Positions 33,414-41,409 of a DNA stretch of 64,000 bases are shown here, piece after piece. The position numbers and the translations under genes are program-made. Source of the stretch: Paenibacillus woosongensis (lineage in GTDB: Bacteria > Bacillota > Bacilli > Paenibacillales > Paenibacillaceae); NCBI RefSeq assembly GCF_030122845.1, contig NZ_CP126084.1, positions 1,736,001 to 1,800,000 on the forward strand, given 5' to 3'. The notes beneath the pieces are model-generated. The model ran no database searches and was not told where the DNA came from. It saw only the letters and a list, made by a program, of their open reading frames with translations. Positions within the stretch are counted from its first letter, which is position 1, and every line of letters starts with the position of its first letter.

Positions 33414-34004
33414 ATGGATTGGTTGAAAGAGCTTTTGAAGAAATTGGGCGTTGCGGAAGCAGATGTGGACAAGATCGATGCTGAAGTCCGCAAGGAGCTG
33501 CCTATGCATTTTGTACCGAAGTCTCAGTATAACGAATTGTCCGAAGCCAAGAAGAAGGCCGAGAAGGATATCGCTGAACGTGACAAGCAGATTGCGGATT
33601 TAGGCAAAACGGCCGGGCTGTCTGAAGAACTGAAAAAGCAGATTGAGACGCTACAGACAGAGAACCAGGCAGCTGCAGAAAGATACGCAGCTGAACTGCA
33701 CGATATTAAGATGACAAATGCTTTAAGGCAGAAGCTTGAAGGCAAGGTTCACGATGTAGATCTAGTTATCGGCATGCTTGATAAGCAAGTCATCAAGCTT
33801 GGAGACGATGGGAACATCGTTCAAGGCTATGAAGAGCAAGAAAAGACGCTGCAAGAGTCTAAGGCGTTTCTATGGAAACAAGAAGACAACCAGCAACAGC
33901 AGCAGTCGCCTCCAGGCTTCCGAGTTGGTGGAGGCGGTAACCCTAACCCACCTGCAGCTACGTTGACCCTTAAGGACGCAATTGCAGCACATTTTCAAAA
34001 ATAA
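33414..34004 (+). CDS. Phage scaffolding protein (GP20-like)
   Basis: 196 residues, mostly a charged coiled coil (about 40-105), then a more folded region and a Gln/Gly/Pro-rich linker before a short C-terminal helix (LKDAIAAHFQK). The length, coiled-coil character and position just before the capsid gene match GP20-type scaffolds. TGGAGG lies upstream of the ATG. The C-terminal helix would bind the capsid protein. Confidence 0.9.
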   Translation: MDWLKELLKKLGVAEADVDKIDAEVRKELPMHFVPKSQYNELSEAKKKAEKDIAERDKQIADLGKTAGLSEELKKQIETLQTENQAAAERYAAELHDIKMTNALRQKLEGKVHDVDLVIGMLDKQVIKLGDDGNIVQGYEEQEKTLQESKAFLWKQEDNQQQQQSPPGFRVGGGGNPNPPAATLTLKDAIAAHFQK

Positions 34005-34022
34005 CGAAATGGAGTGATTTAA

Positions 34023-34976
34023 ATGGCAGTAACTCTGAGTGAAGCGAAGAAAAACGTCCAGGACGCATTGACGATGGGCGTGATCGATGAGTTTCGAAAA
34101 AATAACTTTTTACTGGAGAATCTGACGTTCGATGATGCAGTATCCCCGACTGGCGGCGGTGCAACATTGACCTATGGTTATACCCGCCTGATTACGCAAC
34201 CGACAGCTCAATTCCGAGCCGTGAACGAAGAATACACACCGCAAGAGGTCAGCAAACAGCGTTTTAATGTGGACTTGAAAGTCTTCGGCGGTGCATTTGA
34301 ACTCGATCGTATTATTGCAGGTATGGGTGGCATTGCCGATGAGGTACAGTTGCAAATGTCGCAGAAGATCAAGGCAGCGCAAGCGCTATTCAATGATACG
34401 GTTATCAACGGGGACAGTGCAGTCGAAGCAAAATCATTCGATGGATTGGATAAGGCTTTGGCGGGATCTGCAACAGAATTCATCCCTAGTGAGGCAATTG
34501 ACTTATCCACTTCGGCGGCGCTTGATACTAATTACAAGGAGTTTCTAGACGTATTGGATGAATTTTTGATGGGCTTGGATGGTACGCCGTCTGCCATAAT
34601 GGGTAACCTCAAGCTGATCGCCAAAATTCGCGCCGTTGCTCGTCGGTCCGGTATGTATATGACAAAGCTGAATGAATTCGGCAACCAAGTTGAGTACTAC
34701 GGTCAAATTCCGTTGATCGACTTGGGAGCAAAGCCAGGAACGAATGATCCAATTGTCGGAACAAACGGATCGGGTGAAACAAGTCTTTACGTTGCTCGTC
34801 TAGGTTTGGATGGATTCCACGGCGTAAGCATGGCAGGTCACCCACCTGTAAAGGCATGGCTGCCTGATTTCTCCACAGCTGGAGCAGTCAAAAAGGGTGA
34901 GGCTGAGATGGTTGCAGCCGTTGCACTAAAGGCGACTAAAGCAGCTGGCGTTATGCGGAAAATCAAAGTCCAATAA
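34023..34976 (+). CDS. Major capsid protein
   Basis: 317 residues, HK97-like style of phage capsid. N-terminal helical arm (SEAKKNVQDALTMGVIDEF), E-loop-like segment, and VARLGLDGFHGVSMAG toward the end. It follows the scaffold gene as in most siphoviruses, and GGAGTGA precedes the ATG. No separate protease gene is seen, which agrees with a scaffold-based, non-cleaved head. Confidence 0.93.
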   Translation: MAVTLSEAKKNVQDALTMGVIDEFRKNNFLLENLTFDDAVSPTGGGATLTYGYTRLITQPTAQFRAVNEEYTPQEVSKQRFNVDLKVFGGAFELDRIIAGMGGIADEVQLQMSQKIKAAQALFNDTVINGDSAVEAKSFDGLDKALAGSATEFIPSEAIDLSTSAALDTNYKEFLDVLDEFLMGLDGTPSAIMGNLKLIAKIRAVARRSGMYMTKLNEFGNQVEYYGQIPLIDLGAKPGTNDPIVGTNGSGETSLYVARLGLDGFHGVSMAGHPPVKAWLPDFSTAGAVKKGEAEMVAAVALKATKAAGVMRKIKVQ

Positions 34977-34989
34977 GGAGGGCTGACTG

Positions 34990-35181
34990 ATGCAGTATAA
35001 AGACGATTTAGCAAACGGTTATGTTAACGGCCACTATGTCGGTATTCGGCAGGGTACGCCTACACCGGATAAGCTGGAGCCTGCTGCGGACGGCTATGAA
35101 GTGCCTCGCGGAACGGTGAGACAGGGCACGGTAACGCCAGATGCTTTGGAGCCTAATTATCCAGAACCGGTTGATCCGTAA
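34990..35181 (+). CDS. Small repeat-containing head protein
   Basis: 63 residues with two copies of a motif I/VRQGT-x-TPD-x-LEP (about residues 20-30 and 43-53). Acidic, beta/Pro-rich. AGGAGGG precedes the ATG. Position after the capsid gene suggests a head decoration or completion protein. Not recognised as a named family. Confidence 0.65.
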   Translation: MQYKDDLANGYVNGHYVGIRQGTPTPDKLEPAADGYEVPRGTVRQGTVTPDALEPNYPEPVDP

Positions 35182-35198
35182 TTTGGGAGGGAAAAACA

Positions 35199-35540
35199 AT
35201 GACGAAAGTATACGCGCCGAATAAACAATATAATGGCTTGTCAGCATCTGTCATGTTTTTGAATGGTGTGGGCGAGACAGACGATCCGCATTTGCTTGCA
35301 TGGTTTGAGTCTAAGGGCTATACGGTGGAGCATCCAGAGCTAGATAGTTCGAATAGCGATGTGCCGATCGACAAAATGACGGTTCCCCAGCTCAAGGAAT
35401 ACGCTGCAGAGAAGAAGATTGACCTAGGAGAGGCTACTAAGAAAGAAGATATCCTCAAGGTAATTCAAGATGCCCAGCAGCTAAGTGACGGTAAAGATCA
35501 GCAAAAAGGCGAGGATCAACCGCCGGCCGATAAAGAATAG
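35199..35540 (+). CDS. Head-associated protein with SAP/HeH-like motif
   Basis: 113 residues. The N-terminal 45 residues are beta-rich (YNGLSASVMFLNGVGETDD); residues 55-90 form a helix-extended-helix pattern (MTVPQLKEYAAEKKIDL...ILKVIQ) resembling SAP/HeH or Rho N-type nucleic-acid binding motifs. The tail is acidic and disordered. Common next to capsid genes of Firmicutes phages; may touch DNA inside the head. Confidence 0.7.
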   Translation: MTKVYAPNKQYNGLSASVMFLNGVGETDDPHLLAWFESKGYTVEHPELDSSNSDVPIDKMTVPQLKEYAAEKKIDLGEATKKEDILKVIQDAQQLSDGKDQQKGEDQPPADKE

Positions 35541-35551
35541 GCGGTGATCCT

Positions 35552-35917
35552 ATGGCCTACGCAACACCAGAGGATTACGATCGGTACGGTGATGGAGTAA
35601 TTCCCGTCGAGCAGCTGGAGAAGGCACTGGACCGGGCATCCGATCAGATCGACCGCTTAACCTATAACCGGATAGTGGCGTGTGGTTTCGATAACCTCAC
35701 TCCTTTTCAGCAACTCAACGTAACCAAGGCGACCTGTCAGCAGGCTGATTTTGTTTACAAGTACGGTGATTACTTGACCATGCCGTTATCTGGATATAGT
35801 GCCGGCAGCACCAGCATGACTTTTAAGGCGGCCACGGGAGCGGGCGGCGTGCAGACCTCTGACGCTGTACTTGACTTGCTGCTGCCTACAGGTTTGACGG
35901 ATCGGAGGCTGCGGTGA
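35552..35917 (+). CDS. Head-tail connector protein
   Basis: 121 residues beginning MAYATPEDYDRYGDGVIP, a typical start of gp15/gp6-like adaptor proteins that dock below the portal. Helical N-terminal half (EKALDRASDQIDRLTYNRI). The position, first of four small head-tail genes, agrees. GGCGGTGAT precedes the ATG. Confidence 0.85.
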   Translation: MAYATPEDYDRYGDGVIPVEQLEKALDRASDQIDRLTYNRIVACGFDNLTPFQQLNVTKATCQQADFVYKYGDYLTMPLSGYSAGSTSMTFKAATGAGGVQTSDAVLDLLLPTGLTDRRLR

Positions 35918-35918
35918 T

Positions 35919-36236
35919 ATGAAATTTCCCTTCCCAAAATGGAACCAGGTCACTCCTGTTAAGGTGTATCAGATAGAGCAAGGCAGGTATGGTGAGGAAG
36001 AGACGCTGATCTATGACGGCAAGTGCTTTTACGACGAGAAGTCCAGACAGGTACTCGACGCTGAACGTCGCCTGGTGCTGCTCTCTGGATTGATTGTCAT
36101 TGAGGGTGACATTAACCCGGGCAAGGTCATTGAGGGGTATGTGGTTGTCGATGGTGAGAGAAAGAACATTTACCGGGCAAAGCGGCCGCGTAACCCTGAC
36201 GGCAGCGTATTCTCGACAGAGTTGGAGTTGAGCTAA
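35919..36236 (+). CDS. Head closure / stopper protein
   Basis: 105 residues, beta-rich (VKVYQIEQGRYGEEETLIYDGKCFYDE). Size and second place in the connector cluster correspond to gp16-like stoppers that seal the head after packaging. The stop overlaps nothing but lies one base before the next start. Function by position. Confidence 0.72.
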   Translation: MKFPFPKWNQVTPVKVYQIEQGRYGEEETLIYDGKCFYDEKSRQVLDAERRLVLLSGLIVIEGDINPGKVIEGYVVVDGERKNIYRAKRPRNPDGSVFSTELELS

Positions 36237-36237
36237 C

Positions 36238-36612
36238 ATGAAGGTGAATGTTAAGGTAACGCTTAACCAGGCAGCCCTTAAGAACCTAGAGCAGATCCAG
36301 CAGCAGGCTATCGAAATGACTGCGGATGCTGTCAAGTCGGATATCGTCACATCTGCTGTTGTTCCAAAGGATATAGGGGAGCTCGAGCGCAGCGGCCATG
36401 TTGTTCCTGGAAAAGGGAAAGCCAAACTGGTGTATGATACCCCTTATGCCCGAAGGTTGTACTGGCATCCGGAATATGATTTCCGTACGGATAAAAACCC
36501 GAACGCTCGGGGTAAATGGATGGAGCCTTATTATGCTGGCGAAAAGAAGAAGTTTGTTCAGCAGACCTTTGGGCAGTTTGTGAAGCAGCTCAGCAAGGGG
36601 ATGATCAAATGA
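36238..36612 (+). CDS. HK97 gp10-like minor head-tail protein
   Basis: 124 residues: a helical N-terminus, DIGELERSGHVVPGK, then VYDTPYARRLYWHPEYDF, and a C-terminal helix. This is the pattern of the minor-capsid/gp10-like family involved in head-tail joining. Overlaps the next start (ATGA). Confidence 0.85.
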   Translation: MKVNVKVTLNQAALKNLEQIQQQAIEMTADAVKSDIVTSAVVPKDIGELERSGHVVPGKGKAKLVYDTPYARRLYWHPEYDFRTDKNPNARGKWMEPYYAGEKKKFVQQTFGQFVKQLSKGMIK

Positions 36613-37004
36613 CAATAACGCTGGGTGATGTAGTGAATTGGCTTGAAACTGTGATCGATAGCACCTATTGGTACGTTGGAAAAATCGACGGGAAAAAGGA
36701 ACAATGTATAGGCTTGTATAACACAACTGGAGCGCAGCCCCGGCTTGCCTTGGGCGGATTGGAAGCTACCGGGTATGTTATCAAGCCTATTTCTATTCTC
36801 GTCCATTGGGGGCGAAATGCAGACGTTGCAGAGCGTAAGGCTCAGGAAGTATACAATGCCTTCTTTGGCGTTTCTGGCGCCATGATCGGCGGCAAGCGGG
36901 TAACCCAGTTTCAAATGGTCACGCCACAGCCGGTTAACGTTGGGACCGATAGCGAAGGCGTTTTCGAATATGTAATTGAAGTACACATTTATCACGAAAG
37001 GTAG
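36609..37004 (+). CDS. Tail terminator / minor capsid protein
   Basis: 131 residues starting MTITLGDVVNWLET. The ATG overlaps the upstream stop, indicating translational coupling; the frame opens earlier but that part lies within the upstream gene. Alpha/beta with LVHWGRNADVAERKAQEVYNAFFG, as in tail terminators (gp17/gpU-like). Fourth and last of the connector genes, next to the tail tube. Confidence 0.82.
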   Translation: MTITLGDVVNWLETVIDSTYWYVGKIDGKKEQCIGLYNTTGAQPRLALGGLEATGYVIKPISILVHWGRNADVAERKAQEVYNAFFGVSGAMIGGKRVTQFQMVTPQPVNVGTDSEGVFEYVIEVHIYHER

Positions 37005-37012
37005 TGAGCTTG

Positions 37013-37459
37013 ATGCCAAAAGTAACAAGTGGCGTGTTTCCCGTTTTCGACATTAAGTTTAAGATCGGGACTAATGGTCGCGACAGCACAGAGGCTGAAA
37101 TGGAGCTAATTAAGGAAATGGAGACGTTTCAAATCGCGATTGACGGTAATGTTGAAGAGTGGACACCAATGGAGACAGAGGGCTGGATCCGTCGATTGAT
37201 GACTGGAAAGGGATTTAGCATTACCCTCAACGGCAAGCGGCACGTAGGCGACCCAGGTAATGATTACGTTGCCAACACAGCTTGGCAGTCTGGACTGGAT
37301 TGCTCCAGTAAAGCAGAGATTGAATTTCCAGACGGTAGCAAGTTGACTTTCGACTGCATCGTAAACGTCACAGCTCCCAACGGAGGCGACAGCACAGCGG
37401 TGTCGGCTCTTGAATGCGAACTGATGAGCGACGGGAAGCCAGTCTATACAGCAGCTTAA
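37013..37459 (+). CDS. Major tail tube protein
   Basis: About 148 residues. SGVFPVFDIKFKIG at the start, then a beta-sandwich pattern with MEEWTPMETEGW-like segment and a central NDYVANTAWQSG. Stacked hexamers of it form the tail. The start could be ATG 37013, TTG 37010 or GTG 37004; AAAGG at 36998 best fits 37010-37013. Confidence 0.85.
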   Translation: MPKVTSGVFPVFDIKFKIGTNGRDSTEAEMELIKEMETFQIAIDGNVEEWTPMETEGWIRRLMTGKGFSITLNGKRHVGDPGNDYVANTAWQSGLDCSSKAEIEFPDGSKLTFDCIVNVTAPNGGDSTAVSALECELMSDGKPVYTAA

Positions 37460-37460
37460 T

Positions 37461-37480
37461 GGTGGCCTTCGTGGCCGCCT
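37461..37480 (+). other. Hairpin between tail tube and tail chaperone genes
   Basis: GGTGGCC pairs with GGCCGCC (one wobble) around TTCGT. It may serve as a partial terminator so that tube protein is made in excess of chaperone. Confidence 0.55.
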
Positions 37481-37507
37481 TATTTCATAATTTGGAGGAT
37501 GACAATC

Positions 37508-37831
37508 ATGTCAAGGACAATTGATATTACTAGTAAGTTGACCAATGAGCGCCCGAAGCTGAAACTGGGCGATAAAACGTATGAAATCGATAATAGAAAG
37601 AATACCGTCCTGGCAATCCAAGCCAAGATGGATGAAGGTTCTGAAGGTGTGGGCTATTTTGACGAAGTACTTGAAATGGCGCTCGGTAAGAAAGCCGTAA
37701 AGGAGATCAATGATTCTGATATCTCTTTTGCTGATTATCAGATCATTTTTATTGCCACGATGGCAGGAGCGCTTGACGATGATTACGAGGCCGTAGAGGC
37801 GCGATTTCTTACGGCCAAGCAAGCAACCTGA
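37508..37831 (+). CDS. Tail assembly chaperone, upstream frame (gpG-like)
   Basis: 107 residues, starting MSRTIDITSKL. TTTGGAGG lies nine bases before the ATG at 37508. Helical, acidic. In siphoviruses this protein is followed by an overlapping frame made by ribosomal frameshift; both bind the tape measure during tail assembly. The downstream frame here is at +1, open from 37797, so a +1 shift near the end of this gene would give the long form. Confidence 0.85.
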   Translation: MSRTIDITSKLTNERPKLKLGDKTYEIDNRKNTVLAIQAKMDEGSEGVGYFDEVLEMALGKKAVKEINDSDISFADYQIIFIATMAGALDDDYEAVEARFLTAKQAT

Positions 37832-38159
37832 GCAGTGGTATGACCTGTATGAGGATTGGGGCCTGATCGAGTCCTCCATCGCGATGCAATATGGCATTCG
37901 GCTGCGCGCTGAACCAGATATGTCCTGGGATGAGTTTTGCACTCTACTGGCCGGCATTATGCCGGAGACACCGCTGGGGCAGATCGTGCAGATCCGCTCA
38001 GAGAACGACCGGGAGAAGCTGAAGAACTTTTCCCCTGAGCAGAAGCGGATCCGAAACGAGTGGCGAACCCGGGAGCTTAAACAGGCGAAGTGGACGGACG
38101 AAGAAGCCAGAAAGGCTGTACAGGAATTCCAGAAAATAATTCAGCAAGCATTCGGTTAG
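37797..38159 (+). CDS. Tail assembly chaperone, frameshifted part (gpGT-like, Gp15 family)
   Basis: This frame opens after TAG at 37794 and reads through EQWYDLYEDWGLIESSIAMQ to the Gp15-like core MSWDEFCTLLAGIMPETPLGQIVQIR. The first ATG (37884) has no good ribosome binding site and cuts into the conserved region, so independent initiation is unlikely. A +1 shift from the upstream chaperone frame is the likely source. Candidate slip sites are TTT-C at 37805 and ACC-TGA at 37826. Confidence 0.75.
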   Translation, partial: RRDFLRPSKQPEQWYDLYEDWGLIESSIAMQYGIRLRAEPDMSWDEFCTLLAGIMPETPLGQIVQIRSENDREKLKNFSPEQKRIRNEWRTRELKQAKWTDEEARKAVQEFQKIIQQAFG

Positions 38160-38160
38160 G

Positions 38161-38191
38161 GGCGACTCCGAAATAGGGGCCGCCTTTTTTT
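38161..38191 (+). terminator. Terminator before the tape measure gene
   Basis: GGCGACTCC pairs with GGGGCCGCC (one mismatch) around GAAATA and is followed by seven T. Confidence 0.75.
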
Positions 38192-38217
38192 ACGTTGTCT
38201 GGCGAGGGGGTGAACGA

Positions 38218-41031
38218 ATGTCAGACGAAGTTGGTAAGGTCAGTTTAGGGCTGGAGCTAGTGGGTGGCAGCGATCTAAATAGACAGATCACTATGGCCGC
38301 CGGAGCGATCGGCCAGCAGCTGACCAAGTCCCTGCAATCTACGTTCGGCGGCTTTAGCCTGAAAGGCTTTGCGTCGAACATTTCACAGACGCTTAAAGCT
38401 ACCACCGAGACGGCCATGAGAGGTATAGCTGACGGTATGGAGCAATCCGTGGCAGCTGTAGAGGCCCGCTTAGTGAAGTCTATCGATACGGCAAGCCAAG
38501 CCATGAAGCAGTCCATTGAAGAGAACAAAACGGCTGCCGAACAAGCGATTGACAGCATATCTGATAAATTGGCTGGATTAAAAGCTCCGTCAATATTTAG
38601 TAGACTGGTGCCGAATCTTCAACCAGCAGCCGCAGGAGCTGCCACGCCAGCCGTTGCTACTCCCAAAGCAAAGACTCCAAAAATAGATGTCGAAGCGGCT
38701 AAGGCTGAGATGGAGAGGTTAACCGCTGTCTTAGATAACGTGAACGCAAAGATCGAGATACAGGAGCGGAAACTAGGGGAGCTGAGGTTGGCTTATGCCG
38801 AGACATTTAACGAGGACAAGAAAAACAAGCTTCAGGAGAAAATCGTCAACACCGAAGCCGCTTTGCTCCGGCTGACTCAGACCTCCGACAAGACAGCTAA
38901 GAAGATCTGGGAGCTGGATGATAGCATCAAGAATGCCAGCGAAGTTGCGGATAACGCTGAGAAGCCAGTTCAAAATCTTGGGCAGAAGCTCGTTAACACA
39001 AACAAGCCGATTAAGCAGGTAAAGGACAATTTAAACAAAGCGGCCAAGGCAGCTGCAGGAGCAGACAAGTCGTTTTCTTCCGCTGGGCGCAGCGCGGGTA
39101 TGATGGGTAATTCCTTCACTCGAGCGTTGGGGCGAATACTTAAGCAGGTGTTTGTCTTCGCGGTACTGTATAAGGCAATCCGGGACTTTAATTCTTACCT
39201 GGGCAGCTCGCTTAAGACTAACGCTCAATTCGCAGCCAGTCTGAACGCTATTCAGACGAACCTGCGAGTAGCCTTCCAGCCGATCTATGAGGCGATCTTG
39301 CCAGCGATTAATGCGCTCATGGCGGGACTCGCTAAGATTACGGCCTACATCGCGGCGTTTATCTCTGCGCTGTTTGGCAAGACATATCAGCAATCCTATC
39401 AGGCGGCTAAGGGGATCGAAACGGCCAAGAAGGCGATGGAGGGTTACGGCAAGAAGGCGAAGAAGGCCGGCAAGGATGCCAAGGGAGCGCTGGCCTCATT
39501 TGATGAGCTCAACACCTTAGACTTTTCCAAAAGCGACGCTGACGCCGATACAGGCGGCGGGTCCAAAGGCTTTGAGATGCAAATGCCTGACATGGATATC
39601 ACAGGCATACAGGCTAAGATGGATACTCTGGCTGCTAACGTTAAGGCTGCATTTGATAGAGCTTGGGCTGGCGTTAAGCAAGGCTGGGATTGGGTTGTAT
39701 CTACATTCGGCCCGTCGTTCCAAACTGCCTGGAGCTCTATCTCACCTGAACTTGAAAAGTGGAAACAACAGTTCGGGAAGATGTTCAACGATGTAATGGC
39801 ATTAGGAGAGCCATTGAAGAGTTGGTTCCATGAACACTTGGTTCCAAGCTGGCAAAATGGGATTGAGTTAGTAGGTCACATATGGTCTGGTTTGCTCGAA
39901 TCAATCCGTAATGTGGTGTCGAGTATCTGGGATGCAGTGTTTCCGATTTGGGAGAAGTTAATATCAGAAGGTCTGCCAAGATTCACAGAATTCTTAAACG
40001 GTGTGCAAGAGATTTTCGGCAAATTATTCGATCTCGTTAAAGAAATATTTGATGACATTTGGCGAGATGCAGTTGACCCGGCAATGAAGCTTGTCTCTAA
40101 CATTATCCAGGACACTCTCGATATCATTTTCGACTGGTGGGATAAATGGGGAAAGAAGATTGTCGATGGTTTAAAAGAGTCTCTCGATAAGATTAAGGAG
40201 CTCTGGAATAACATATGGGAAAACTTCCTGGAACCTTTCATTTCAAACATGTTGGATATGCTGGAATGGCTTTGGGAGGAACATCTTAAAGACTTAGTAA
40301 AAGAGATTGGCAACTTTATTGGCAAGCTTGTTACAGCGGCACAGGATATTTTTAATAAATTCATCATGCCGGTTATAAACTGGCTTGTTAAAACGCTGGG
40401 TCCGACTTGGGCGAATATGATGTCGTTTATCGGTGACGTGATCGGCACTGCGCTAGGAGTTATTTCCGATGTATCGAAAGGGATCATTAAAGCGCTTGGC
40501 GGCGTTGCAGACTTTCTGGCCGGTGTCTTTACACTGGACTGGAAACGCGCTTGGGAAGGTATTCAGACCTTTATGGAGGGCTGGAAGGACGCACTGGTCG
40601 GCATCTTCAAGGGTGCTGTTAACCTTATCATAGATGCACTGAACTACATGATTAGGCAGGTTAACAAGGTCAACATCGACGTGCCGGAGTGGGTGCCAGG
40701 CATTGGCGGTAAGAGCCTCGGGTTCACTGTTAAGGAAATTCCGAAACTCGCAAAAGGCGGCCTTGCATACGGCCCAACATTAGCCATGGTCGGGGACAAC
40801 AAAGGGGCTGCAGCGGATCCGGAAGTTATCTCGCCGCTCTCAACGTTGCAGGATATGCTTAGCTCCAGTAACCAGGCCGTTGTGGACGTGCTGGTGATGA
40901 TTTTGGACGCTCTACGGAGCAGCGACAAAGAGACAGTAATCAAAGTTGGGGAAACAGAGCTCGGACGCATTGCGGCCCGGGCTATTGGTGCTGCCGAAAG
41001 ACAAGCCGGTAGACCGCTGTTTGCCAGATAG
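38218..41031 (+). CDS. Tape measure protein
   Basis: 937 residues. Alternating helical coiled-coil stretches (about 30-300), hydrophobic helices (about 340-400, AFISALFGKTYQQ), and a long Trp-spaced helical region (about 490-800) typical of tape measures. Length sets tail length; at roughly 0.15 nm per residue this predicts a tail of about 140 nm. AGGGGGTGA precedes the ATG. Works with the two chaperone forms encoded just before it. Confidence 0.93.
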   Translation: MSDEVGKVSLGLELVGGSDLNRQITMAAGAIGQQLTKSLQSTFGGFSLKGFASNISQTLKATTETAMRGIADGMEQSVAAVEARLVKSIDTASQAMKQSIEENKTAAEQAIDSISDKLAGLKAPSIFSRLVPNLQPAAAGAATPAVATPKAKTPKIDVEAAKAEMERLTAVLDNVNAKIEIQERKLGELRLAYAETFNEDKKNKLQEKIVNTEAALLRLTQTSDKTAKKIWELDDSIKNASEVADNAEKPVQNLGQKLVNTNKPIKQVKDNLNKAAKAAAGADKSFSSAGRSAGMMGNSFTRALGRILKQVFVFAVLYKAIRDFNSYLGSSLKTNAQFAASLNAIQTNLRVAFQPIYEAILPAINALMAGLAKITAYIAAFISALFGKTYQQSYQAAKGIETAKKAMEGYGKKAKKAGKDAKGALASFDELNTLDFSKSDADADTGGGSKGFEMQMPDMDITGIQAKMDTLAANVKAAFDRAWAGVKQGWDWVVSTFGPSFQTAWSSISPELEKWKQQFGKMFNDVMALGEPLKSWFHEHLVPSWQNGIELVGHIWSGLLESIRNVVSSIWDAVFPIWEKLISEGLPRFTEFLNGVQEIFGKLFDLVKEIFDDIWRDAVDPAMKLVSNIIQDTLDIIFDWWDKWGKKIVDGLKESLDKIKELWNNIWENFLEPFISNMLDMLEWLWEEHLKDLVKEIGNFIGKLVTAAQDIFNKFIMPVINWLVKTLGPTWANMMSFIGDVIGTALGVISDVSKGIIKALGGVADFLAGVFTLDWKRAWEGIQTFMEGWKDALVGIFKGAVNLIIDALNYMIRQVNKVNIDVPEWVPGIGGKSLGFTVKEIPKLAKGGLAYGPTLAMVGDNKGAAADPEVISPLSTLQDMLSSSNQAVVDVLVMILDALRSSDKETVIKVGETELGRIAARAIGAAERQAGRPLFAR

Positions 41032-41042
41032 GAGGACGCGGA

Positions 41043-41405
41043 ATGGAACTGCTGAGATTTAACGGCCAAGAGCCCGCTGCGTACCCGTCCTCTTTTATGG
41101 TTACGGTGCTCGACTTGGATGACGGTGAATCATCCGTCCGGACAACCGACGGAAAATTAAGCCGGGACAGGATCGCCGTGAAACGGCAAATTGAAATGAC
41201 GTGGGGGCCGCTCAGATGGGCTGAAATATCCTCTATTCTGCGGTCGATGGAAGACGTATTTTTTCCAGTCACCTACCCGGACCCGATGACCGGACGGTAT
41301 GAAACCAAGACTTTTTACGTGGGCAACAGGCCCGCACCGTTTGCCGTGGCCCAGGGCAATGAAATTATGTGGAATGGGTTGAAAGTAACCCTAACGGAGC
41401 AGTGA
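41043..41405 (+). CDS. Distal-tail-like protein (DUF6711 style)
   Basis: 120 residues, beta-rich, MELLRFNGQEPAAYPSSFMV at the start, with a FPVTYPDPMTGRYETKTFYVG segment typical of small tail proteins between tape measure and tail-tip genes. Probably forms or caps the distal tail ring. Family name is from memory, medium certainty. Confidence 0.75.
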   Translation: MELLRFNGQEPAAYPSSFMVTVLDLDDGESSVRTTDGKLSRDRIAVKRQIEMTWGPLRWAEISSILRSMEDVFFPVTYPDPMTGRYETKTFYVGNRPAPFAVAQGNEIMWNGLKVTLTEQ

Positions 41406-41409
41406 TATT

